A DNA stretch of 64,000 nucleotides, taken from the NCBI GenBank assembly GCA_015956445.1, contig WIUZ02000022.1, positions 614,600 through 678,599 of the forward strand. The letters run 5' to 3'. The stretch is from Thelephora terrestris. Taxonomy: Eukaryota > Basidiomycota > Agaricomycetes > Thelephorales > Thelephoraceae. Each line of letters opens with the position of its first letter. Within the stretch, counting starts at the first letter, position 1. The notes below the pieces were generated by a model. It was not told where the DNA came from. It did no database searches and was given only the letters and a program-made list of their open reading frames with translations. Made by a program: the position numbers and the translations under genes. Shown here piece after piece: positions 54,304-64,000 of this stretch.

Positions 54304-55513
54304 TGTCACGAAATGTCACAAATGTGATGATTTGTCACACAAAGAACAGATGGAAACTAATGGAACATGGCGGAAGTATTATGGACATACTGTGGAAGGG
54401 CTGGAATGTTCTAGAACATTCTTGTGTAAAATAGTAGTATATAGACCTCAACCCCACTTCTAAGAGAAAAACAGGTAACCTACTGCTCAGGAGAAAAGCA
54501 CAGTTTGCTCTATCCTCACATAAGCTGAGCATCCCTTTGCTCAGTGTCTCTTTCCCCCCCCCCCCCCACTTTACTCTACCCCCTCTCCCTCTACATCTAC
54601 CCCTAAAGTATCTACCTCAATTCCCTTAGACTGACTGGTTGAGTGATTTGAGCAATCACACCATATTTAGCCCTACCCTCTGTGAGAAGAGTTCTAAGTC
54701 AGCAGAACTGATAGCTTAGTACACTTGAGACATTGGAATCTTGGTATCGTGTATACTAAAGTCTGAACTTGGCAGATAAACCCCCCGCAAGAAGTGACTG
54801 ACTAGCCCGATTTAGCAGTACCACAAGGACTCACACAATTTTACGACATAGGTTTATTATCTGAAGATTATTGAAGAGATATAAGTTAGACGTACTAGAC
54901 GTCATCTGCAGCTAAGTTTAGGGTATCAGTTTATACCCTCCCCCGTTTACGACATATCTTTCATCTTTAACAACATATCTAGCACAGCCCCAGTGTAAGG
55001 TACACCTTCCTTTTTAGGTCTAGTCACCGACACAGCCTCAACACAGCCTGAGCACAGCCCTAAGCACAGCATCAAAGCACAGCATCAAAGCACAGCCTTA
55101 GGGCTTCAGCCTCAAATACACCCTTTGAGCATCCCCCTCTTTTCCCCTCCCCTTAGGTCTACCCCTGTAGATCATCCCCTCCACTCTTGATCCTCCCTTA
55201 GATCAGGAACTTCATTCCCATCAAATTACCACCAATCCCCACACACCAGGTAAGCGTCTAATCAAGGAACAGGGCAACTGAGTGATATAGTACATCTGAT
55301 TCCCTTGGAATAATACTGAAGGACACACTCACAGAGTAGATCCCTCAGCGAACTCATCAGGTCCGAGAGCCGGAAAGAGGAACCCCGCTCACCCTGTGGA
55401 GTTGTTAGTCGAGTTCATAGACTACTCAACCAGCCTGCTTAGCTTCTATACACTTAGTCTCTAAGCAAACCAACTGGGTCTAGTTATCTTCTGTATAGAA
55501 AACAAACACTACA
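54304..55513 (+). repeat. LTR-like repeat family 1 (copy at 54 kb)
   Basis: Starts TGTCACGAAATGTCACAAAT, has TATATAGACCTCAACC near 54438, and ends AACACTACA, like 32287-33398. It contains a C-run at about 54557-54567. No internal coding region of a parent element was found next to it. Confidence 0.75.
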
Positions 55514-56430
55514 CACCCATGAGCACAACAATGGTCACGGTCTTTCACATTGTCCTCTGATATTGAGGAGGACGGATGCGAAGCAGCTGTGAACAATTCG
55601 GTCAAGTACCACCTGATCATGGTGACCTGGCATAGCATGGGGTGTTCCACATCCACTGCTGTGGGTCTTGAAGTGCAGGTAGGTGGGGGTGGAATCCCCA
55701 GCCACTAGTGGTGCAGGCTGGTGAGAACAATGCTGGTCTTCACAAGGAATGCAGCAGCGAAAAGGGCATAAATGTGTCTGTGTGCGTTGAGCGAAGAGAA
55801 AACATCCATGTGCAGGCCACCTACCATATGCCAGCCACACTGACCTTCAGGTAGAGCCACAGAGACTCCTTCATAGGCAACAGGAGTACATTACTCACGG
55901 CTGATACACTGCAACATCGCACCATCAGCCCGAGGATGATATCTGCCTTGCGGGTTGGAGACAGAAGGAGGAGAACTCCGAGGAAGAATAGTACCCCCCT
56001 GAGAGGGAACAGAGATAGTCAGCCGAGCCGAATGCATGCCCCCAACTTCCAGATGCGTGTGGAGGGAGTTTCAAACAAAAAAGCAGGTGGACACCATTGA
56101 ACGAGGATAGTGTCAGGCCGACGTGACCTCTGCGTTCAGTAGTACTCTTACTACCCAAACCTATCGTATTAGGGGTCAAACACACAGTAATCGCCCAATA
56201 CAAACCCAGGGATATGAGAAGTCTCTTCACAGACTTAGAGTAGAAGAAAGGAGAAAGAAGGAGACTAGAGTCTTCAGATACTCTTTCTCTAGCACACAGC
56301 AGAGAGGTCACGGTGAACAGAGGCTATATGGGCTAAGGTCCGATGGGGAGAAGATGGGGTGCCCTGTCAACGTCAATGAAGGTGGTCCTTGGTCGTACAA
56401 TGCCTCCTAGCTCCGTAGGGACAAGTAGGG
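55514..56430. other. No recognised gene
   Basis: Minus-strand frames at 55840-55535 and 56311-55925 give Cys/His-rich or Ser-rich sequence with no family I recognise. It may be the interior of a decayed element. Confidence 0.4.
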
Positions 56431-57165
56431 AGGACTGGAAGGTGAGTAGGGAAGAGTAGGGAAACATTGGGAAACATTGGGAAGGTCGGGAGACGTAGAT
56501 AACAAGATAGAACTAGATATAAGGATGACGACAAGAACTTTGGGATGTCGGGATCTTTGGAACGACAACGAGAACGCAGGGATGATGAGGAGGACGCAGG
56601 GACGCAGGGACGACGATGAGAATGATAGGGAAGACGAGGGAGGCTATAGGGAGACGACGACAACGAGTGGAGAGTGATAGGAGAGGAAAACATGGGAATC
56701 AGTCCCCTGGATTTGTCTGTTGCTAGTCTATTGAATACAGAGGCTTATATACTACTCTAGGAGGCTCTGAGAACAAAGGAAGCAAGAGGGAATGAACCAA
56801 ATGATGTCAAATGAACCAAATGATGAGTCCATGACATAGGAAGGGCAAGGGATCGAAAGGAACGATGGAGAAAGAGATGTGGTTGAGAAATGAACCAAAA
56901 GGAAGTGATTGAGCATAGGGATCAAGGGATCGAGGGAGGTGGTGTAGGGAGATGTCGCGAAGGTGTAGGGAAGTTGGGAAGAAATATAGGGAGGAGTCGC
57001 GAATGGTGTAGTGTCAGGAGGGATATAGGGAGGTTGGGGGGGGGTAGTGAGAGATAGGGAGCATAGGAATACGTCGGGAGAGTCGCGAAGCATCGGGATG
57101 AATAGGAAGTATAGGGAAGGGAATAGTGAGGTGGAGGGAGATATATGGATATGTAGGGAGATGAG
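56431..57165 (-). repeat. LTR-like repeat family 2 (copy at 56-57 kb)
   Basis: Homologous to the 52.6-kb copy (GAATACAGAGGCTTATATAC; CCATGACATAGG; TGTGGTTGAGAAA). Rich in GGGA-type purine runs and contains no gene. Confidence 0.6.
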
Positions 57166-57174
57166 CCCATTCAG

Positions 57175-57930
57175 CTACTTTTTCCCCATGACCCATGGCC
57201 GTACGGTGTGACAAAATCCCATGACCCATGGGCCATACGTCGCCGTATGACAGGTACAAATCCCCATGACCCATGGACCGTACGATGGTGTGTGGGCCCC
57301 ATGACCCAGGGTTGTACAGTGCTGTATGACAGTATGGCCTGTCCATGACCCATGGGTTGTACGATGCCATACGGTGGTATGCCCTTCCCATGACCCATGG
57401 GCCATACGGTGGTGCTGCGACAGCCATCCACCCTGCCCATGACCCATGGGGCGTACAGTTGCCGTACAGTGGTATGCCTACCCATGACCCATGGGTTGTA
57501 CGGCGCCGTACGGGGGTTTGCCCTACCCATGACCCCCAAGGACCATACGGCACCGTACGACAGTATGCCCTGCCCATGACCCATGGACCGTACGGCACCG
57601 TACGACAGTATGCCCTGCCCATGACCCATGGAGCGTACGGTGCCGTACGGTGGTATGCCCTGCCCATGACCATGGAGCGTACGGCGCCGTACGGGGGTTT
57701 GCCCTACCCATGACCCATGGACCATACGGCACCGTACGACAGTATGCCTGCCCATGACCCATGGAGCGTACAGTGCCATACGGTGGTATACCCTACCCAT
57801 GACCCATGGGTCGTACAGTGCTGTATGGTGGTATGCCCTATCCATGACCCATGGAGCGTACGGCCATACAGTGGAATGCCTTGCCCATGGCCCATGGGTT
57901 GTACAGTGCCGTACAGTGGATTACCTTGAA
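57175..57930. repeat. Minisatellite of ~60-bp palindrome-rich units
   Basis: About 12-13 units, each with CCCATGACCCATGG followed by a CGTACGG...CCGTACG inverted repeat and GTATGCCCTGC. Units vary mainly in the GTACGG segment. The same units appear reversed at 62330-63060. Confidence 0.9.
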
Positions 57931-57934
57931 AGAA

Positions 57935-58255
57935 TATTTAATGGATTACCTAATAAGGAACTATATGATGGATTACCTAAAAAAGAAATATTTGATGAAT
58001 TACCTAAAAAGGAAACATTTGATGAATTACCTAAAAAGGAAAATTTGATGAATTACCTAAAAAGGAAATATTTGATGGATTACCTAAAAAGAAAATATTG
58101 ATGCATTACCTAAAAAGAAAATATTTGATGGATTACCTAAAAAGGAAATATTTGATGAATTGCCTAAAAAGGAAATATTTGATGGATTACCTAAAAAGAA
58201 AAATTTGCTTGACTGCCTAAAAGAGAAATAGTTGATGGATTACCTAAAAAGGAAA
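57935..58255. repeat. 27-bp tandem repeat
   Basis: Units like GATTACCTAAAAAGGAAATA (27-bp period) repeat about 12 times. Inverted copies lie at 59570-59830 and 62222-62320. Confidence 0.9.
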
Positions 58256-59275
58256 TATCTGATTGATTCTGGAAAACAGCAACCTCCTAACCTAACCTCA
58301 AGGCACTGCCAGGTCAGGATCCATTCACCTCTTGCATTATTTTCTGTTTGTAGTCCTGACTAACCCAAAGTGGTTAAGCTAACATCATCCAATCTAACCT
58401 AACCTAACTCAATTCAACCTAACCTAACCCAACCCTCACCTACCTAACCTAACCGTAACCTAACCTGACATAGCCATCTAACCCATTTCAACCTAACCTA
58501 ACCTGCAGTGGTCTATCCACCTGACTATAGCTTTGCCTAGCTGACCCATGACAAACAAGTCCTGACTTAAACTTGACCTTGCCTAGCACACCAACAGGTA
58601 ACATGGGTTACAGGAATGCAGTGCAAAGTGCATACCCCTTGGGGGACTCCACTTGTATTTAGCCATAAGCTGCTATCACTTGAACACACCTACTAACCTG
58701 GACCTACCAGTTGGTGGGACCTGCAAGCCAAAAGGTCCTTGGACTGGTATTCCATAAAAGATCCTGCCACTCAATTACCACCAACCACATTCACAAAACA
58801 TCTCTTGCCCAGCCAAACTCAGCAACAACTCAAATTTACCTACCTGACCAGACCCAGAATCCGCTGGGTGTGTTCCTCCACATTACAGGCCCACAGACCT
58901 ATAGACTTATGAATTAATGAGCCCACTGGGTCATAGGTTCAGCCAGGTGGATTGGCTTTATTTGTCATCAAGTTAATATCTGGTACAAGAGAGGTGAATA
59001 TGGTTGGGTGCAGGCACAGCTTAGGGAATATAGTCCATGGACCTGTTGGCTTGCAGGTCTACCAACTGGTAGGTCCAGCTTAGTAGGTGTGTTCAAATGA
59101 TAGCCAGCTTATGGCTAAATACAAGTGGAGGTCCCCCAAGGGGTATGCACTTTGCACTGCATTCCTGTAACCCATGTTACATGTTGGTGTGCTAGGCAAG
59201 GTCAAGTTTAAGTTAGGACTTGTTTGTCATGGGTCAGCTTAGGCAAAGCTATAGTCAGGTTGGATAGACCACTGC

Positions 59276-59400
59276 AGGTTAGGTGAGGGTTGGGTTAGGG
59301 TTAGGTTAGGGTTAGGTTAGGTTAGGTTAGGTTAGGTTAGGTTAGGTTAGGTTAGGTTAGGTTAGGTTAGGTTAGTGAGGGTGGGTTGGTTAGGTTAGGT
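59276..59400 (+). repeat. TTAGGT hexamer array
   Basis: A run of GGTTAG units, with a few TTAGGG, inside the right palindrome arm; the left arm has a shorter, degenerate counterpart (58400-58510). Confidence 0.9.
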
Positions 59401-59881
59401 TGAATTGAGTTAGGTTAGGTTAGATTGGATGATGTTAGCTTAACCACTTTGGGTTAGTCAGGACTACAAACAGAAAAATAATGCAAGAGGTGAATGGATT
59501 CCTGACCTGGCAGTGCCTTGAGGTTAGGTTAGGATGTTGCTGTTTTCCAGAATCAATCAGATATTTCCTTTTTAGGTAATCCATCAACTATTTCTCTTTA
59601 GGCAGTCAAGCAAATTTTTCTTTTTAGGTAATCCATCAAATATTTCCTTTTTAGGTAATTCATCAAATATTTCCTTATTAGGTAATCCATCAAATATTTC
59701 TTTTTTGGGGAGATCCATCAAATATTTCCTTTTTAGGTAATTCATCAAATATTTCTTTTTTAGGTAATCCATCATATAGTTCCTTATTAGGTAATCCATT
59801 AAATATTCTTTTTGAGGTAATCCACCGTACGGCACCGTACAACCCATGGGTCATGGGCAAGGCATTCCACTGTACAGCGCG

Positions 59882-62219
59882 GTGAACAGGGGTTCTTTCT
59901 GGAGACTTCCGTGGTGGCAGAAGATCAAGGCCCAGAGAGTTCCTGTGAAGGTGGGTCCTAGGTTGTACAGTGTCAAGGAACTCCAAGCAGCGACTGGGGA
60001 AAGTTGCGAAGAAAGCGCGAAGGCAGAGAGACCAGAAGAGAGCTAGAGACAAAGCAAGAAGAACGAGAGATCGCGAGAGTTCCGAAAGAGTTCCGAGGGG
60101 TTCCGAAGGGAAGATTACGAGGGGAGCAGAGAACACTAGGGGAAGACACTGAGGAAAGCAAGAAGACACTGGGCGACGAGGGGACTAGAGCAAAGCTTCA
60201 GACTAGGAGGAGGGAAACATGGCTGACTGGACTTCAATAGGATGGAGCACAATGATCTCCAGAGTAGCTAGTACAGGATATATATACTAAGGTCTGCTCT
60301 GAGAAGGATCCAGAGAAGAAAGGAGGGAAACTGCGAAATAGGGACCTATGATGCAATGGCAAAGTCATAGGGGAAGAGGAGAAAAGGGGAAAGTCGTCAT
60401 GAAAGGGGAAAGTCATCATAAAGGGGGAAACTAACACTGGGGGAAAGGGGTCACTTACCCAGCCAATACATTGTGATTACATTGTGATTTTTTAGACAAT
60501 GTGTCCAACCTTTGGCCAGGAGGTACATACTGAGTTCTTTTACAAAGTACCCATCAATTCAACCAGAATGTGGCCAGTTGGTCCACCTTGATCACTTTTA
60601 CAAAGTGCCCATCAATTCGATCACAATGTGCCCTGTGGGTCCATGCAGGATACTTTGTAAAAGTATCCATCAAAGTGGCCACTGGGCACTTTGTGAAAGA
60701 AACCCCTGGGTTCTTTTACAATCTTGCTTACAAAGTGTCCAGCATACACCTGGGCCACTCACTGAGAGTTCTTTCAGAAAGTATCCAGCAATGTGTCCAC
60801 AAAGTATTCAACAAGATACTCAATGGTTTCTTTGAGAGTTTGTTGTGAAATCCAACCACATTGAGAGTTCATTGTGAAAACATCAAGAAGAACCCCCTGG
60901 GGACATTGTGGTTGCATTTCTGGGTACTTTTTGAAAGAACTCTCAATGAGTGGCTCAGGCACCCAGTAGGATACATTGTGAACAAAATTGTGAAAGAAAC
61001 CCCTGGTTTTTTTCACAAAGTGCCCAGTGGCCACTTTGATGGATACTTTTACAAGTATCCTGCATGGACCCACAGGGCACATTGCGATTGAATTGATGGG
61101 CACTTTGTAAAAGTGATCAAGATGGACCCACTGGCTACATTGTGGTCACATTGATGGGTACTTTGTAAAAGAACTCAGTATGTACCTCCTGGCCAAAGGT
61201 TGGACACATTGTCTAAAAGATCACAATGTAATCACAATGTATCTGCTGGGTAAGTGACCCCTTGCCCCCAGTGTAAGCAAAGGGGAAAGTCTTCTGGAGA
61301 AGAGGAAGCTCCGGCGAAGGAGAGGAAGCTCCGGCGAAGAGGAAGAAGTTCCGAAGAGGAGGGGTTCCGAGGGAGGTTGCGAAGGTTGCGAAGGAGAGGA
61401 AAAGCGAAGAGGAGGAATGAGGACTGAGGACAGCAAACCTCAGAATCCCACATCCCCAGAACTGGAGGCACTACATCTCCTTGGGACTTCAGAGAACACC
61501 ATCCCTGGTTGCACCAAGACAAGGGAGACTTTCCTTGGGACTTCAGATAGTGACTGGGTCATCCTGGTGATTCTGGTTGGGATAGAGCCTATGGGGATAG
61601 AGAGACAAATCCTCAAAAATCGCGACATCAGGAGACATGAGCTGAGATTCCTGATGGAAGAAATCTGGAGGTTCTCCAAGATTTGCGAAGGTACCGGAGT
61701 TCCGAGATAGAGTCGCCAGAGAGAGAGAGGTATCCAGGAAGATTGGCAAGTTGGGAGGATGAGAGGAAGTTCCAAGATGATCTGAGGAACTAGAAAGTCG
61801 TCCATGGGGAAAGACCCAACTCTAGGAAGAAGATCCCAAAAACAGCAAAGAAGTCGTCGAGTTTCTTCTGAACTAGAATAAGATTCTAGGTATCCTGAGA
61901 GGAACTCTGGAGGCTTGGGGAGAATCTCAAGGGAATCCTCTGGGGAAGTGCCAGCAAACGAGTTTTCCATGTTTTCTATGTCTCTGCCATCAGCCAGAAG
62001 GGTAGAGAGTGTGTCGAGGAATGAGGGGAGGACTGGAAACACCATATGCTGAGATGTCTGGCAAGGAGGAGAGCGAGTTTTGAGAAGATCTGCCAGGGAA
62101 CTGGAAGACTGGAGAGAGGACACTGAGGAGGAAGGGGTGTTGCTGGACGAAAAGAGAGAAGACAAATCAAAACTGATGATGAAGGAGAATCATGAAGTTG
62201 CGAAGAAGATCCGGAGGCA
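59882..62219 (-). repeat. LTR-like element interrupting the palindrome arm
   Basis: It starts TGAACAGGGG and ends CCGGAGGCA, so in the minus direction it runs TGCCTCC...GTTCA, like the Gypsy LTR ends here. It has a minus-strand TATA-like TATATATCCTGTACTAGC near 60290-60270 resembling the other LTRs. A hairpin element (60435-61273) is nested in it. No gene; ORFs such as 62165-61440 (-) are unrecognised. Flanks do not show a simple target duplication. Confidence 0.55.
60435..61273. mobile_element. Long-hairpin MITE with CACTG...CAGTG ends (copy 2)
   Basis: 839 bp, ends CACTGGGGGAAAGGGGTCAC and the near-complement TGACCCCTTGCCCCCAGTG. TAA flanks both sides (60432-60434, 61274-61276). The arms are complementary almost throughout, with subterminal ACATTGTGATTACATTGTGA repeats. 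No ORF for a transposase. Confidence 0.85.
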
Positions 62220-62221
62220 CT

Positions 62222-63067
62222 CCTTTTTAGGTAATTCATCAAATATTTCTTTTTTAGGTAATCCATCATATAGTTCCTTATTAGGTAATCCATTAAATAT
62301 TCTTTTTGAGGTAATCCACCGTACGGCACCGTACGACCCATGGGTCATGGGCAGGGCATACTGTCATACGGTGCCATACGCTCCATGGGTCATGGGTAGG
62401 GCAAACCCCCGTACAGCGCCGTACGCTCCATGGGTCATGGGTAGGGCATACCACCGTACGGCACTGTATGACCCATGGGTCATGGGCAGGGCATACTGTC
62501 GTACGGTGCCGTACGCTCCATGGGTCATGGGTAGGGCAAACCCCCGTACAGCACCGTACGCTCCATGGGTCATGGGCAGGGCATACCACCGTACGGCACC
62601 GTACGCTCCATGGGTCATGGGCAGGGCATACTGTCGTACAGTGCCGTACGGTCCATGGGTCATGGGCAGGGCATACTGTCGTACGGTGCCGTATGGTCCA
62701 TGGGTCATGGGTAGGGCAAACCCCCGTACGGCGCCGTACAACCCATGGGTCATGGGTAGGGCATACCACTGTACGGCGCTGTACGCCCCATGGGTCATGG
62801 GCAGGGTGGATGGCTGTCCAGCACCACCGTATGGCCCATGGGTCATGGGAAGGGCATACCACTGTACGGCATCGTACAACCCATGGGTCATGGACAGGCC
62901 ATACTGTCATACAGCACCGTACAACCCATGGGTCATGGGGCCCACACACCATCGTACGGTCCATGGGTCATGGGGATTTGTACCTGTCGTACGGCGACGT
63001 ATGGCCCATGGGTTATGGGATTTTGTCATGCCGTATGGCCCATGACCCATGGGGAAAAAGTAGCTGA
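62222..63067. repeat. Second copy of the palindrome right arm
   Basis: It begins with the 27-bp repeats (duplicating 59735-59830), then minisatellite units, and ends GGGGAAAAAGTAGCTGAA, the inverted match of the left end at 57171. It thus supplies the right terminus missing at 59880. Frames stay open across it in several directions because unit lengths are near multiples of three. Confidence 0.8.
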
Positions 63068-63105
63068 AACCTGTGGAGATAGGGATGCATAAGAAGAGGT
63101 AGAGA

Positions 63106-63937
63106 CACTGGGGGCAATGGGACACTTACCCAGCAAATGCATTGTGATTACATTGTGATTTTTTAGACAATGTGCCCAGCCTTTGGCCAGGAGGTACATG
63201 CTGAGTTCTTTTACAAAGTGCCCATCAATGCGACCACAATGTGGCCAGTGGGTCCATCTTGATCACTTTTACAAAGTGCCCATCAATTCGATCACAATGT
63301 GTCCTGTGGGTCCATGCAGGATACATTGTAAAAGTATCCATCAAAGTGGCCACTGGGCACTTTGTGAAAGAAACCCCTGGTTTCTTTCACAATTTTGTTC
63401 ACAATGTATCCTACTGGGTGCCTGAGCCACTCATTGAGAGTTCTTTCAAAAAGTAACCAGCAATGTGACCAAATGTCCCCAGGGGTTCTTCTTAATGTTT
63501 TCACAATGAACTCTCAATGTGGTTGGATTTCACAACAAACTCTCAAAGAAACCATTGAGTATCTGGTTGGATACTTTGTGGACACATTGCTGGATACTTT
63601 CTGAAAGAACTCTCAATGAGTGGCTCAGGTGTACGCCGGACACATTGTAAGCAAAATTGTGAAAGAAACCAGGGGTTTCTTTCACAAAGTGCCCAGTGGC
63701 CACTTTGATGGATACTTTTACAATGTATCCTGCATGGACCCACAGGACACATTGTGATCGAATTGATGGGCACTTTGTAAAAGTATCAAGATGGACCCAC
63801 TGGCCACATTGTGTGCATTGATGGCACTTTGTAAAAACTCAGCATGTACCTCCTGGCCACAGGCTGGACACATTGTCTAAAAAATCACAATGTAATCACA
63901 ATGTAATTGCTGGGTAAGTGACCTATTGCCCCCAGTG
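63106..63937. mobile_element. Long-hairpin MITE with CACTG...CAGTG ends (copy 3)
   Basis: 832 bp, ends CACTGGGGGCAATGGGACAC and its near-complement. AGA flanks both sides (63103-63105, 63938-63940). The same host sequence occurs without the element at about 54190-54290, giving a direct empty site. Confidence 0.88.
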
Positions 63938-64000
63938 AGAGGTGTAGAGTGCAGAAACATCGCGAAACATTGCGAGGCGCCGCGAGGGAAAGGGACGTAG

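Larger units (their letters stand above)
57171..59880. repeat. Large imperfect palindrome with minisatellite arms
   Basis: The left arm starts TTCAGCTACTTTTTCCCCAT, runs through a ~60-bp minisatellite (57175-57930), a 27-bp repeat (57935-58255) and a CCTAAC-rich stretch (58290-58510) to about 58750. The right arm repeats these in reverse order from about 59030 to 59878 (GGTTAG-rich, 27-bp repeat, first minisatellite unit) and is then cut off. The middle ~280 bp is the loop. There is no transposase. It may be a non-autonomous terminal-inverted-repeat transposon whose right end was displaced. Confidence 0.8.

Noticed and set aside
57175-57930. CRISPR-like array
   Set aside because: Units are contiguous and diverged without unique spacers, and the genome is fungal.
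59276-59400. Chromosome end (telomere)
   Set aside because: The repeat is mostly TTAGGT, only about 125 bp, internal to the window and mirrored in the other palindrome arm.
62080-63045. Long open frames in the minisatellite (for example 321 codons +, 223 codons -, and 224 codons - at 57171-57845)
   Set aside because: Translations are simple echoes of the ~60-bp unit (APWVMGRA type) and are open on both strands and in several frames. This follows from unit length, not coding.

Overview
The window looks like nuclear DNA of a mushroom-forming basidiomycete (Agaricomycetes). Its genes carry many short introns of about 50-70 bp. Recognisable families include a TRANK1-like helicase, a DUF6533-type seven-helix protein, a membrane sensor resembling the N-terminus of basidiomycete hybrid histidine kinases, and Ty3/Gypsy polyproteins of the basidiomycete type. 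All assignments come from reading the sequence and recalling families; no search was run.

Region 1 (1-29.9 kb) is ordinary, gene-dense chromosome. It holds a TRANK1-like UvrD-type helicase (-, runs off the left edge), the Golgi stacking protein GRASP/Grh1 (-), a DUF6533 seven-helix protein (-), a large PPR-like, probably mitochondrial protein (+), a Zn2Cys6 transcription factor (+), the spliceosome core protein Prp8 (-), actin (+, with a 6-nt micro-exon) and the 5' half of a sensor kinase gene (+). The kinase gene is broken by a frameshift and then by a Tc1/mariner-like insertion at 29,927.

Region 2 (29.9-52 kb) is nested transposons. The centre is a 13.1-kb Ty3/Gypsy element (35,886-48,998) with 1,305-bp LTRs that differ at only two positions I noticed, flanked by CCGG. 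It encodes Gag-protease, then RT-RNase H-integrase. On the opposite strand, between pol and the 3' LTR, it carries an intron-containing 544-aa gene with a cysteine-cluster motif. That antisense segment is bracketed by two copies of the pre-LTR purine-tract sequence, as if captured by the element. On both sides lie copies of an unrecognised 479-aa coiled-coil protein family: one apparently intact (49,373-51,114, +), one inverted and broken by two insertions (31.5-35.0 kb, -), and one truncated and joined tail to tail with the intact copy (51.3-52.0 kb, -).

Region 3 (52-64 kb) has no convincing gene. It is LTR remnants, three related long-hairpin elements with CACTG...CAGTG ends and 3-bp target duplications (one of them in Region 2), and a large imperfect palindrome (57.17-59.88 kb) whose arms contain a roughly 60-bp minisatellite, a 27-bp tandem repeat and TTAGGT-like arrays. 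Part of one palindrome arm occurs again at 62.2-63.07 kb.

The main candidate for something undescribed is the antisense spliced gene inside the young Gypsy element. The TE-associated 479-aa gene family is second.
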